Shown: positions 52,878 through 61,688 of the stretch, piece by piece
Position numbering within the stretch: position 1 is the first letter of the stretch
How the letters are laid out: the number at the start of each line of letters is the position of its first letter
NCBI GenBank assembly: GCA_963831705.1
Contig: CAWHRE010000010.1
Span: 1,178,001-1,242,000, forward strand
Origin: DASQPR01 sp963831705
GTDB taxonomy: Bacteria > Actinomycetota > Actinomycetes > Mycobacteriales > Micromonosporaceae
Direction of reading: 5' to 3'
Length of the DNA stretch: 64,000 nt
Position numbers and translations under genes: made by a program
Notes under the pieces: generated by a model
Told to the model about the DNA's origin: nothing
Seen by the model: only the letters and a program-made list of their open reading frames with translations
Database searches by the model: none

Positions 52878-54122
52878 TCATGTTGCGGTCGGCGCGGGAG
52901 TGGTCATCTGGCGCACGCGCTGCTCCAAGTAGCGACGCTCAGGCTCGGTCGCCACGAACGCCAGCGCCTCCTCATAAGCGGTTGCCGCCTCCGGGCGCCG
53001 ATCCAGACGCCGCAACAAATCAGCGCGGGTCGCGGGCAGCAGGTAGTAGCCGTCCAAGCCTTCGATCGCATCCACCAGCGCCAGACCCGCGGCCGGGCCG
53101 GATGCCATCGCCACCGCCACGGCGCGGTTCAGGTCCACGATCGGGCCGGGTGCCAGATGGGCGAGCTGGTCGTACAGCAGAACGATCTGCGGCCAATCGG
53201 TCTCGGCCGCGATCGGCGCCTCGGCATGGACCGCCGCGATTGCCGCCTGCAATTGATAGACGCCGGGTCGGCCGCGCCGCAACGCACGTTCGACCAGCTC
53301 AAGCGCTGCGGCAATCTGCGCACGATCCCAGAGCGTTCGATCTTGATCTTCAAGCGTCACGACGTCGCCTGCGTGGTCGAGCCGGGAAGCCCGGCGCGCG
53401 TCGTGCAACAGCATCAGCGCGAGGAGCCCAAGCGCCTCCGGCTCATCCGGCATCAGCTCGGTGAGAACGCGTACGAGCCGGATCGCCTCGCCGGACAACC
53501 CCGATCGCACCAGGTCCGCACCGGCGGTCGCGGCGTAGCCCTCGTTGAACAGGAGGTACAGCACGGCGAGGACGGCATCGGTCCGCTCCGGAAGCAAGTG
53601 CGCGGGGGGTACGCGAAACGGGATGCCCGCATGCTTGATCTTGCTCTTCGCCCGGAACAGTCGCTGACCCATCGTGTGCTCGGAGACCAGGAACGCTCGC
53701 GCGATTTCGGCGGTCGTCAACCCGGCGAGGCTTCGTAACGTCAGCGCGACCTGTGCTTCAGTCGTCAGCGCCGGGTGGCAGCAGGTGAACATCAGTTCCA
53801 GCCGCTCATCGGGAAAATCGCCAGCCGGAACCGGCTCCTCGGCCATCCGCGACACGTCCATGTTCGCCACCTCCCGCAACTTGCGTGCCTCGGTTGCCGC
53901 CCGTCGCAGCCGATCCAGCGCGCGGTTTCGCGCGGTCGTGGTCAGCCAGGCGGCCGGTCGATCCGGAATACCGTCACGAGGCCAGCGGGCCACCGCCTCG
54001 GCGAACGCGTCCTGCGCGCACTCCTCCGCCAGGTCCCAGTCGCCGGTGAACCGGATCAGGGTGGCGACGATCCGGCCCCAGTCGCTGCGATATGCCTCCG
54101 CAACCGCGACGTCAATGTCCAC
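52878..54122 (-). CDS. ECF42-type sigma factor with C-terminal TPR-like domain
   Basis: 414 residues, much longer than ordinary ECF sigma factors. Region 2: WDLAEECAQDAFAEAVARWPRDGIPDRPAAWLTTTARNRALDRLRR; region 4: LTLRSLAGLTTAEIARAFLVSEHTMGQRLFRAKSKI; then a large helical DUF6596/TPR-like domain (about 190-410) with ALLYLLFNEGY-like and VDLNRAVAVAMASGPAAGL motifs. This matches group ECF42, whose members usually sit beside a DGPF (YCII-like) protein gene; none is seen here. Regulation may be by its own C-terminus. Confidence 0.9.
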   Translation of the reverse strand: MDIDVAVAEAYRSDWGRIVATLIRFTGDWDLAEECAQDAFAEAVARWPRDGIPDRPAAWLTTTARNRALDRLRRAATEARKLREVANMDVSRMAEEPVPAGDFPDERLELMFTCCHPALTTEAQVALTLRSLAGLTTAEIARAFLVSEHTMGQRLFRAKSKIKHAGIPFRVPPAHLLPERTDAVLAVLYLLFNEGYAATAGADLVRSGLSGEAIRLVRVLTELMPDEPEALGLLALMLLHDARRASRLDHAGDVVTLEDQDRTLWDRAQIAAALELVERALRRGRPGVYQLQAAIAAVHAEAPIAAETDWPQIVLLYDQLAHLAPGPIVDLNRAVAVAMASGPAAGLALVDAIEGLDGYYLLPATRADLLRRLDRRPEAATAYEEALAFVATEPERRYLEQRVRQMTTPAPTAT

Positions 54123-54167
54123 GAGATCACCCCTTCCACCTCTACGACGTACGTGTACCGCGTTCTA

Positions 54168-55220
54168 CTACTCCCAATCCGACCTGTACGTGCGCCAATC
54201 CGCGGGCGTCACGGTGAAGTCGACGTAGACGGCGATGCCGAACGCTCGGGCCGACGGCGACGAGCCGAGCGCCAGCCGTACGCCGCGGACCGCCTGAGCC
54301 ATCGTCTCCACGCTGGGATGATGCCGGTTGTTGCCGTCGTGGTACGCCGGCACGCCGATGAACAGATCGACGTTCGACGGCACCGCGCCCAGTGCGAGCG
54401 AGGTCAGCCTGCGGACGTATCCGGCGTAGGTCGACGGCGTCAGAAGCCACGTGTCGTAGGCCATCACCGCGACCTGGTCCACATTCACGGCAAGTTCGTG
54501 CAGGTAGCCGGCCGACCAAACGCTGAACGTACCCGGCAGAACGCTGATCGCGGCGGCCATGCCGACCACCGGTGCCACCAGGCTCGCCGAGATCGACAGC
54601 ACCGCATGCCGTTGCATGGTCAACGCGTGCGCTTCGCGCATCAGCGTCACCAGGTTGCCATTTCCGCTGTCCACCGGCTCGAAATCGAGATGGACGCCAT
54701 CGAATCCATCATTGAGCACCTGGCCGATCGCGGTGAGCAGATGAGCCCGCGTCGACACCGAACCCAGGTCGAGTTGCCCGCTGACCGGGTGCGCACCGAG
54801 CCACGCCTGTACCCGTACGCCGGGTAGCGCCGTGTGCAGCGCACCGATCAGCCAGGCGGCGCGTGGCCGCAACGCGGGATCGAGCGTGCCGTCATTTGCG
54901 AACGGTCCGGCGTGCACGAACAGATCCGCGATGCCGGTCCCACGCAACTGCGCGGCCAGTGCGTCTACGTCGGTCTGCGTCTTGCGGCCGTCCACCCAGG
55001 CGTGGCCGAGCCATTCCGCGTCGTGACCCGTGCTGCGGGCGTTGGCGCTGGGCGTACCGGAGTTCTCCACATCGAGCGCGATCCACCCGGCGGCAATCAA
55101 GACCAAGACACAAGCGAAGACCGATAACACGACATAAGCGGTACGCCGAACCAAGCGACGCCGTCGGCTTCCCGCGATTGGACCCGAGCCAGCGTCCCCG
55201 CTTGTCATGTCCTCGGTCAC
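54168..55220 (-). CDS. Membrane-anchored GH18-like TIM-barrel protein
   Basis: 350 residues. N-terminal anchor (LVRRTAYVVLSVFACVLVLIAAGWIAL), outside domain with AEWLGHAWVDGRKTQTDVDALAAQLRG, DLFVHAGPF, and the GH18-like active-site strand GFDGVHLDFEPV (DxxDxDxE-type, here DGVHLDFE), then DQVAVMAYDTWLL, which matches the YDW/MAYD strand of that fold. It may hydrolyse a cell-surface glycan or only bind it. Divergent from the YndJ-like gene. Confidence 0.75.
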   Translation of the reverse strand: MTEDMTSGDAGSGPIAGSRRRRLVRRTAYVVLSVFACVLVLIAAGWIALDVENSGTPSANARSTGHDAEWLGHAWVDGRKTQTDVDALAAQLRGTGIADLFVHAGPFANDGTLDPALRPRAAWLIGALHTALPGVRVQAWLGAHPVSGQLDLGSVSTRAHLLTAIGQVLNDGFDGVHLDFEPVDSGNGNLVTLMREAHALTMQRHAVLSISASLVAPVVGMAAAISVLPGTFSVWSAGYLHELAVNVDQVAVMAYDTWLLTPSTYAGYVRRLTSLALGAVPSNVDLFIGVPAYHDGNNRHHPSVETMAQAVRGVRLALGSSPSARAFGIAVYVDFTVTPADWRTYRSDWE

Positions 55221-55302
55221 GGCTGGATCGTGCCACGCGCTCGCCAGAGCGGATGCGGTATGGTCAGCCGGTGAAGTTGAACGCGTTCAAATTCGATATC
55301 GC

Positions 55303-56148
55303 ATGACGCCACTGGTCGCGATCGTCGTCACGATCGGCATGATTTTCATCGTCCCGATGGGCTTACGGCTCATCCCGTCCGCTTCGGGTACACCGAACCT
55401 GCGGCTCGCAACGGTATGGCCCTACGCGGCGGTGCCTGCTGCGATCGCGCTGTGGCTTCCACGCGGTCCTGTCGCGGAGGCAATGTGCGCGCCGTACGGT
55501 ATCGCGGCTGCGCTCCTCGCCGCCGTCGCCGCGATCCGGCTGCGACGTCCATCCGCGCAAAACATCGCGATCTGCACCGCCATGGTGTCGCCGTTGATCG
55601 CGGCGAGCGCTCTTCTCGCCGAACGCGCGGGGTACGCGTTGTTCGGATTCAAGCCGGCCATCCTCGCGCTGACCGTCGCGCACTTCCACTTCGCCGGGTT
55701 CTCGGCGGCGCTCATCGCCGGGCTCACGCGTCGCAACCGGTGGGCGGCGGTATCGGTACCGGTGGGCATCGGACTCGTGTTTCTCGGATTCTTCCTCGGC
55801 CCGGAGCTCCAACTCGCCGGCGCCGCCGTGCTGACCACCGGAATGTGGATCGTCGCGTGGTCACTGTGGCACGAACAGGCGACGAGCTTTCGGACGCTCG
55901 CACTCTTACGCACGTCCGCGCTGGTACTCCCGCTGACGATGCTGCTTGCGCTGGACTGGGCACTCGGGAACGTGTTCGGCGTACCGCATTTGTCGCTCGT
56001 CTGGATGGAGGCGACACACGGCGTCGGCAATGCGCTCGGCTTCGCGCTCTGCGCCATCCTGGCGCTCCGAGAGCTCCGAGCACGGCACGATCCGGCAGCG
56101 GTCGCCCCGCTGCCGGATCGGCTGGCAGCTATTTCGGGATGTAGTTGA
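55303..56148 (+). CDS. YndJ-like multi-pass membrane protein
   Basis: 281 residues from ATG 55303, with about eight to nine membrane helices. Motifs LTVAHFHFAGFSAALIAGL and WMEATHGVGNALGFALCAILALRE match the YndJ family. Function unknown. An earlier in-frame codon at 55207 would overlap the start of the divergent gene and lacks family-like residues. Its end overlaps the aldo/keto reductase gene by 20 bases on the other strand. Confidence 0.8.
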   Translation: MTPLVAIVVTIGMIFIVPMGLRLIPSASGTPNLRLATVWPYAAVPAAIALWLPRGPVAEAMCAPYGIAAALLAAVAAIRLRRPSAQNIAICTAMVSPLIAASALLAERAGYALFGFKPAILALTVAHFHFAGFSAALIAGLTRRNRWAAVSVPVGIGLVFLGFFLGPELQLAGAAVLTTGMWIVAWSLWHEQATSFRTLALLRTSALVLPLTMLLALDWALGNVFGVPHLSLVWMEATHGVGNALGFALCAILALRELRARHDPAAVAPLPDRLAAISGCS

Positions 56149-56965
56149 ACGTGTCCGGGTTCGGTCCGGTCCGCTCGTCGCGGTTCAGTGCCGTGATCGC
56201 GGATATGTCGTCCGGCGTCAGCTCGAAGTCGAAGATCCGGAAGTTCTCCTCGATCCGCTCACGCGTCACCGACTTCGGGAACACGATGTCGCCACGCTGA
56301 ATGTGCCACCGCAGCGTGACCTGGGCGGGCGTCCGCTCCAGCCGGTTCGCGATGCTCACGATCGCCGGATCGTCGAGCACCTTGCCCTGCGCGATCGGCG
56401 ACCATGACTCTGTCGCGATGCCCAGTTCGGAGTCGACTGCGCGTACGTCGTCTTGCGTCAGGTACGGGTGGATCTCGATCTGATTGACCGCCGGAACCGC
56501 TGACGACTCCTTCACCAGGCGTTGCAGGTGGGCCGGCTGGAAGTTGGAGACACCGATCGCGCGTACGCGACCACTGTCCAGCATCAACTCCATCGCCTTC
56601 CACGTCTCGACGAAGTCGCCGATGCCTGGCAACGGCCAGTGGATCAGAAACAGATCGAGGTAGCCGAGGTCGAGATCCGCTAGCGTCCGGTCGAATGCGG
56701 CGGCCGCCTTTGCCGGGTCGTGGAAACCGTTGTTCAGCTTGCTCGTCACGAACACTTCGTTCCGATCAAGACCGGACGCCCGTACGGCGTCGCCAACTTC
56801 CTTCTCGTTGCCGTACATCTCGGCGGTGTCGATGTGGCGATAGCCGACCTCCAGCGCAGCCAGCGTCGCCGCCTTCGTCTCCGCGGGCGGGATCTGGAAC
56901 ACACCGAAGCCGAGCTGAGGGATCTTCACGCCGTTATTGAGCTCGATGTCCGGAACCGCAGTCAC
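56129..56965 (-). CDS. Aldo/keto reductase (AKR5-like)
   Basis: 278 residues, TIM barrel. Catalytic tetrad visible: Asp in YRHIDTAEMYGNE (Asp and Tyr), Lys in VFVTSKLNN, and His in LFLIHWPLPG; NADPH site FPKSVTRERIEEN. VPDIELNNGVKIPQLGFGVFQIP is the typical start of the 2,5-diketo-D-gluconate reductase-like group. Reduces aldehydes or ketones; the natural substrate is unknown. Confidence 0.93.
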   Translation of the reverse strand: MTAVPDIELNNGVKIPQLGFGVFQIPPAETKAATLAALEVGYRHIDTAEMYGNEKEVGDAVRASGLDRNEVFVTSKLNNGFHDPAKAAAAFDRTLADLDLGYLDLFLIHWPLPGIGDFVETWKAMELMLDSGRVRAIGVSNFQPAHLQRLVKESSAVPAVNQIEIHPYLTQDDVRAVDSELGIATESWSPIAQGKVLDDPAIVSIANRLERTPAQVTLRWHIQRGDIVFPKSVTRERIEENFRIFDFELTPDDISAITALNRDERTGPNPDTFNYIPK

Positions 56966-57111
56966 GAGTCGTCCTCCAAGGAGTTGATTTGTCGGTCGCC
57001 TCCATCTTTACCCTTCGACGTCGCCAGGGAACCCGATGAGTGCGCATGATCATGAAGGCGGCGAAACTCGGGGGCGTCCGAGCGCTGGCCCGACATATGC
57101 TGGCTTCCGAC

Positions 57112-60100
57112 ATGAGTACGCAGGACCCAGACGACGCCGGCGCGAAGCGCTCAGACGGCACAGCGCCGCAAGCAGCGCCCCCGGAAGCGACCAAGCTGTC
57201 CGGACAATCGGCCGAACGGCGCCGGAACTCTCGCCGGCGGCGGCCGAACCGGTCACCACGTCCAGAACCTGCGACAACCGACGACTCGGTTCGCACGACC
57301 AACCCGGCTCCCAAGACCAACTCGGTTCCCAGGACCAACTCAGCTCCCAAGACCAACGCAACATCCAGGACCGGACAGGCGCCCAGAACCGCCGGGACGC
57401 CCAGAGTCGCTGGGACGCCCAGAGTCGCCGGGGCGCAAAGATCATCGGAGCCGCGGAGATCATCGGACGCACGCCGACCGTTCCGGCCGCGGACGCCGGA
57501 GCAGCTCGCGGCTCGACGCGCCTCGGTGCCGTCGATCACGTACCCCATTGATCTTCCGGTCAGCCAGAAGAAGGACGACATCGCGGCCGCGATCCGCGAT
57601 CACCAGGTCGTGATCGTCGCGGGTGAGACCGGCTCCGGGAAGACCACTCAGCTACCGAAGATCTGCCTCGAACTCGGCCGCGGCATCAACGGGCTGATCG
57701 GGCATACGCAGCCCCGGCGGATCGCCGCCCGAACCGTGGCCGATCGGATCGCGTCCGAGCTGAACACCGAACTCGGCACCACGATCGGTTACAAGGTCCG
57801 GTTCACCGACCAGGTCAGCCAGCAGACGCTCGTCAAGGTGATGACCGATGGCATTTTGCTCGCGGAGATCCAGAACGACCGCAACCTGAGCCAGTACGAC
57901 ACGATCATCATCGATGAGGCACACGAACGCAGCCTCAATATCGACTTCATCCTGGGCTGCCTCAAGGAGCTACTCCCCCAGCGCCCGGACCTGAAGCTCA
58001 TCATCACGTCCGCGACGATCGATCCGGAACGGTTCGCGAAGCACTTCGGCGACGCGCCGATCATCGAGGTGTCCGGCCGGACGTACCCGGTGGAGGTTCG
58101 CTATCGGCCCCTGATCGTCGAAGCCGAAGAGGGCGACGAGGACGAGACCGACGAGATCCGCGATCAGACCACCGCGATCTGTGACGCGGTGAAGGAACTG
58201 CAGTCCGAAGGCCCTGGCGACATCCTCGTGTTCTGCAGCGGCGAACGCGAGATCCGCGACACCGCCGATGCGATCTCCGGCCTCAACCTTCGGGACACCG
58301 AGGTCCTCCCCCTGTACGCCCGACTCAGCATTGGCGAGCAGAACCGCGTGTTCGCCGCGCACTCCGGCCGTCGCGTCGTGCTCGCCACGAACGTCGCCGA
58401 GACGAGCCTGACCGTGCCGGGCATCAAGTACGTGATCGATCCTGGAACCGCCCGGATCTCCCGCTACAGCCATCGGCTCAAGGTCCAGCGGCTCCCGATC
58501 GAACGCATCTCGCAGGCCAGCGCGAACCAACGCAAGGGCCGGTGCGGGCGTACGAGCGACGGCATCTGCATCCGCCTGTACAGCGAAGAGGACTTCGAGC
58601 TTCGCAGCGAGTTCACCGATCCGGAGATCCTGCGCACGAACCTGGCCGGCGTGATCCTGCAGATGACCGCGTACGGGCTCGGCGACATCACGGTGTTCCC
58701 GTTCATCGACCCGCCGGACAAGCGAAACATCACCGACGGCCTCGCATTGCTGCACGAAATCGGTGCGTTCACCAGCGACCGCCAACTCACGCCGCTCGGC
58801 CGGAAACTCGCCGCGTTGCCGGTCGATCCCCGGATGGCACGTATGGTGATCGAGGCGGAACGCAACGGCTGTCTGCGCGAGGTGATGGTGATCGCGGCCG
58901 CGCTGTCGATCGTCGATCCACGCGAACGCCCGACCGACAAACAGGAGCAGGCGCAACAGAAACACGCTCGATTCGCCGATCCGACGAGTGACTTCCTCGC
59001 ACTGCTCAACCTCTGGAACTACCTGACCGAGCAACAGAAGGAACTGTCCGGAAATCAGTTCCGCAAGCTGTGCAAGGCCGACTTCCTCAACTACCTGCGC
59101 GTACGCGAGTGGCAGGACATCTACAGCCAGCTGCGGCAGACGTCCAAGCAGCTCGGCATCGTGCTGCCGCCGCAGACCGAAAGCGCCGCCGACCCAATCA
59201 AAGTGCATCAATCGCTGCTGGCCGGCCTGCTATCCCACATCGGCTTCAAAGACGTTGAGGCAAAGGGCGCGAACCGGTTCGAGTATCTCGGCGCACGCGG
59301 CTCCAAGTTCGCGATCGCACCGGGATCGTCACTGTTCAAGACGTCGCCGCGCTGGGTGTTCGCCGCGGAACTCGTCGAGACGTCGCGTCTCTGGGCACGG
59401 GTGGTCGCGAAGATCGAGCCCGAGTGGGTCGAGGCGGTCGCTCCGCATCTCATCAAACGCACGTACAGCGAGCCGCACTGGGAGAAGAAGCAGGGCGCGG
59501 TAATCGCGTTCGAAAAGGTCACGCTGTACGGCCTGCCGATCGTCGCGCAACGCCGCATCCAGTTCAGTCGGATCGACCCGGTGATGTGCCGCGAACTCTT
59601 CATCCGGCACGCGCTCGTGGAAGGTGACTGGGAAACGCACCACAAGTTCTTCGGCGAGAACCGCGAACTGCTCGACGAGGTCGAGGAACTCGAGCATCGT
59701 GCGCGGCGCCGGGACATTCTGGTCGACGACGAAACGCTGTACGCGTTCTACGACGAACGCATCCCGGCCGACGTGGTCACCGGACGGCACTTCGACTCGT
59801 GGTGGAAGAAGACCCGGCACGCACAGCCCGATCTGCTCTCGTTCGAGAAGGCGATGCTGCTCAACGAGTCGGCGAAGCGGATCTCGAAGGATGACTATCC
59901 GGACACGATCACCACCGGTGGCGTGACGATCCCGCTGTCGTATCAGTTCGAGCCGGGCCAGGCGGCCGATGGCGTGACCGCGCACGTCCCACTGCCGGTA
60001 CTCGCTGGACTCCACCAGGACGCGTTCGACTGGCAGGTCCCCGGTATGCGGCACGAGCTGGTCGCGTCGCTGATCAAGTCGCTGCCGAAATCTTTGCGGC

Positions 60101-61254
60101 GCACGCTCGTACCGGCGCCGGATCGTGCGGACGCGTTCCTGGAACGGGTCACGCCCGGCACCGAACCGATCCTGTATGCGCTGGAACGCGAACTCCGGCG
60201 GATGACCGGCACGATCATCACACGCGAGGACTGGGACCTCACCCGCGTGCCGGACCACGTCCGGATCACGTTCCTGGTCACCGACGAGAAGGGCGCGAAG
60301 CTCGCTGAGAGCAAGGATCTGGCCGCGCTCAAGCAGCAGTTGCAGGTCAAGGCGAACAAGGTGGTGGAGAAGGTCGCGCTCGGCGTTGAGAAGCGCGGCA
60401 TCACGTCGTGGACGATCGGCACGCTGCCGAAGCTGATCGAGCGGCCGAGCGGCGCGTACACGGTGTCGGCGTACCCGGCGCTGGTCGACGAGAAGACCAG
60501 CGTGGCGGTCGGCGCGTTCGCGACCGAGTCCGAGGCGGCGCGCGTCATGGCCGCCGGCACCCGGCGCTTGCTGCTGTTGACGATTCAATCGCCGGTACAG
60601 GCGATCTCCGCACGGCTGTCGAACGACGCGAAGCTCACGCTGATGCGCAACCCGAGCCGTAACGTGGGTGAGCTGATCGCGGACTGCATGGACGCCGCGG
60701 TGGACAAGCTGGTCGCGGACGCAGGCGGTCCGGCGTGGAACGAGGCCGCGTTCACCACGCTGCGCGAACACGTGCGCGGGAATCTGCACGACACGGCGTT
60801 CGAAGTGATCGGCCGAGTCCGTGCCGCACTCGCCGCGGCACATCAGGTCGAAGCAAGACTCAGTGGTACGCCCAGCCCAGCGCTCGCGGCTTCGATCGCG
60901 GATGCGCGTACCCAATTATCGAAGTTGATCTACCCGGGCTTCGTTACCGCGACCGGCGCCGACCGCCTCGGCGACCTCGCGCGCTATCTTCGCGCGCTGG
61001 ACTCCCGCCTGGAGAAGCTGCCGCGCGATCCGCACCGCGACGACGCACAGCTCGCCAAGATCGAGGTCGTCGACCAGGAGTACGCGGACTGGCTGAAGGA
61101 GCTTCCACCGGGCGCCGCGAGCTGGCCGGAAGTCCGGGCGGTCCGCTGGATGATCGAGGAACTGCGGGTGAACCTGTTCGCGCAGGCGATCGGCACGCCG
61201 TATCCGATCTCGGAAAAGCGCATCTACAAAGCCATGGACGAAGTCGCGTACTAG
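57112..61254 (+). CDS. hrpA: HrpA-type ATP-dependent RNA helicase
   Basis: 1380 residues from ATG 57112 (MSTQDPDD); upstream in-frame ATG 57040 is possible. The N-terminal 140 residues are basic, disordered and repetitive (e.g. KTNSVPRTNSAPKTN, GTPRVAGTPRV). Then DEAH-box core: Walker A AGETGSGKTTQLP, DEAHERSLNIDFI, SATID, helicase C NVAETSLTVPGIKYVID and QRKGRCGR, HA2 and OB-fold, and the long C-terminal DUF3418 region of bacterial HrpA. It acts on RNA in the cytoplasm and is linked in other bacteria to stalled ribosomes. Single uninterrupted frame. Confidence 0.95.
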   Translation: MSTQDPDDAGAKRSDGTAPQAAPPEATKLSGQSAERRRNSRRRRPNRSPRPEPATTDDSVRTTNPAPKTNSVPRTNSAPKTNATSRTGQAPRTAGTPRVAGTPRVAGAQRSSEPRRSSDARRPFRPRTPEQLAARRASVPSITYPIDLPVSQKKDDIAAAIRDHQVVIVAGETGSGKTTQLPKICLELGRGINGLIGHTQPRRIAARTVADRIASELNTELGTTIGYKVRFTDQVSQQTLVKVMTDGILLAEIQNDRNLSQYDTIIIDEAHERSLNIDFILGCLKELLPQRPDLKLIITSATIDPERFAKHFGDAPIIEVSGRTYPVEVRYRPLIVEAEEGDEDETDEIRDQTTAICDAVKELQSEGPGDILVFCSGEREIRDTADAISGLNLRDTEVLPLYARLSIGEQNRVFAAHSGRRVVLATNVAETSLTVPGIKYVIDPGTARISRYSHRLKVQRLPIERISQASANQRKGRCGRTSDGICIRLYSEEDFELRSEFTDPEILRTNLAGVILQMTAYGLGDITVFPFIDPPDKRNITDGLALLHEIGAFTSDRQLTPLGRKLAALPVDPRMARMVIEAERNGCLREVMVIAAALSIVDPRERPTDKQEQAQQKHARFADPTSDFLALLNLWNYLTEQQKELSGNQFRKLCKADFLNYLRVREWQDIYSQLRQTSKQLGIVLPPQTESAADPIKVHQSLLAGLLSHIGFKDVEAKGANRFEYLGARGSKFAIAPGSSLFKTSPRWVFAAELVETSRLWARVVAKIEPEWVEAVAPHLIKRTYSEPHWEKKQGAVIAFEKVTLYGLPIVAQRRIQFSRIDPVMCRELFIRHALVEGDWETHHKFFGENRELLDEVEELEHRARRRDILVDDETLYAFYDERIPADVVTGRHFDSWWKKTRHAQPDLLSFEKAMLLNESAKRISKDDYPDTITTGGVTIPLSYQFEPGQAADGVTAHVPLPVLAGLHQDAFDWQVPGMRHELVASLIKSLPKSLRRTLVPAPDRADAFLERVTPGTEPILYALERELRRMTGTIITREDWDLTRVPDHVRITFLVTDEKGAKLAESKDLAALKQQLQVKANKVVEKVALGVEKRGITSWTIGTLPKLIERPSGAYTVSAYPALVDEKTSVAVGAFATESEAARVMAAGTRRLLLLTIQSPVQAISARLSNDAKLTLMRNPSRNVGELIADCMDAAVDKLVADAGGPAWNEAAFTTLREHVRGNLHDTAFEVIGRVRAALAAAHQVEARLSGTPSPALAASIADARTQLSKLIYPGFVTATGADRLGDLARYLRALDSRLEKLPRDPHRDDAQLAKIEVVDQEYADWLKELPPGAASWPEVRAVRWMIEELRVNLFAQAIGTPYPISEKRIYKAMDEVAY

Positions 61255-61273
61255 CCTGCTGCTACCGTGCGCC

Positions 61274-61681
61274 ATGCAGGTTTTGTGGCCACGCAAGAGG
61301 GATATGACGATTCAAGGCGTCGTCCTGCTTGCCTTCGGCATCATCGACATCGTTGTGGCCACCGTGCTCGTCTCGAGTGCTTCCACGTCGCTGCGGGTGA
61401 ACAGCTCGGTGATCGGCGTGATCGTCCTGTTCGTCGCGACCGGCTTGCTGCGCACACGAGTCTTCGTATCGGACACTGATGTCACGGTCCGGAACCTCTG
61501 GCGTACGCACCGGCTCCCGTGGACCGACGTCACCGGCATCGTCACGGCTCCCCGACAGGTGACGTTGGTCAAGACCGACGGAACCACGGTGCCGTGCCTC
61601 GCGCTGACGCCTCGGCTGACCAAGCCGGGTGCACAGGAAGCGATCGACGTCATCAAATCCCACATCGTGCCGGTCGTCTGA
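61274..61681 (+). CDS. Small membrane protein with PH-like domain
   Basis: 135 residues. Two membrane helices (IQGVVLLAFGIIDIVVATVLV and SSVIGVIVLFVATGLL) then a bacterial PH-like domain: TRVFVSDTDVTVRNLWRTHRLPWTDVTGIVTAPRQVTLVKTDGTTVPCLAL. Small PH-domain membrane proteins are widespread in Actinomycetota; role unknown. Starts 19 bases after hrpA, so it may be cotranscribed. Confidence 0.8.
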   Translation: MQVLWPRKRDMTIQGVVLLAFGIIDIVVATVLVSSASTSLRVNSSVIGVIVLFVATGLLRTRVFVSDTDVTVRNLWRTHRLPWTDVTGIVTAPRQVTLVKTDGTTVPCLALTPRLTKPGAQEAIDVIKSHIVPVV

Positions 61682-61688
61682 CCGGCGC

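Noticed and set aside
55271..55306. Tiny frame VKLNAFKFDIA overlapping the YndJ start (ATGA)
   Set aside because: Eleven codons with no leader-peptide features such as a regulatory codon run or attenuator hairpin; kept only as a curiosity.
57970..60915. Two long antisense open frames under hrpA
   Set aside because: Shadow composition; HrpA motifs on the plus strand are complete.
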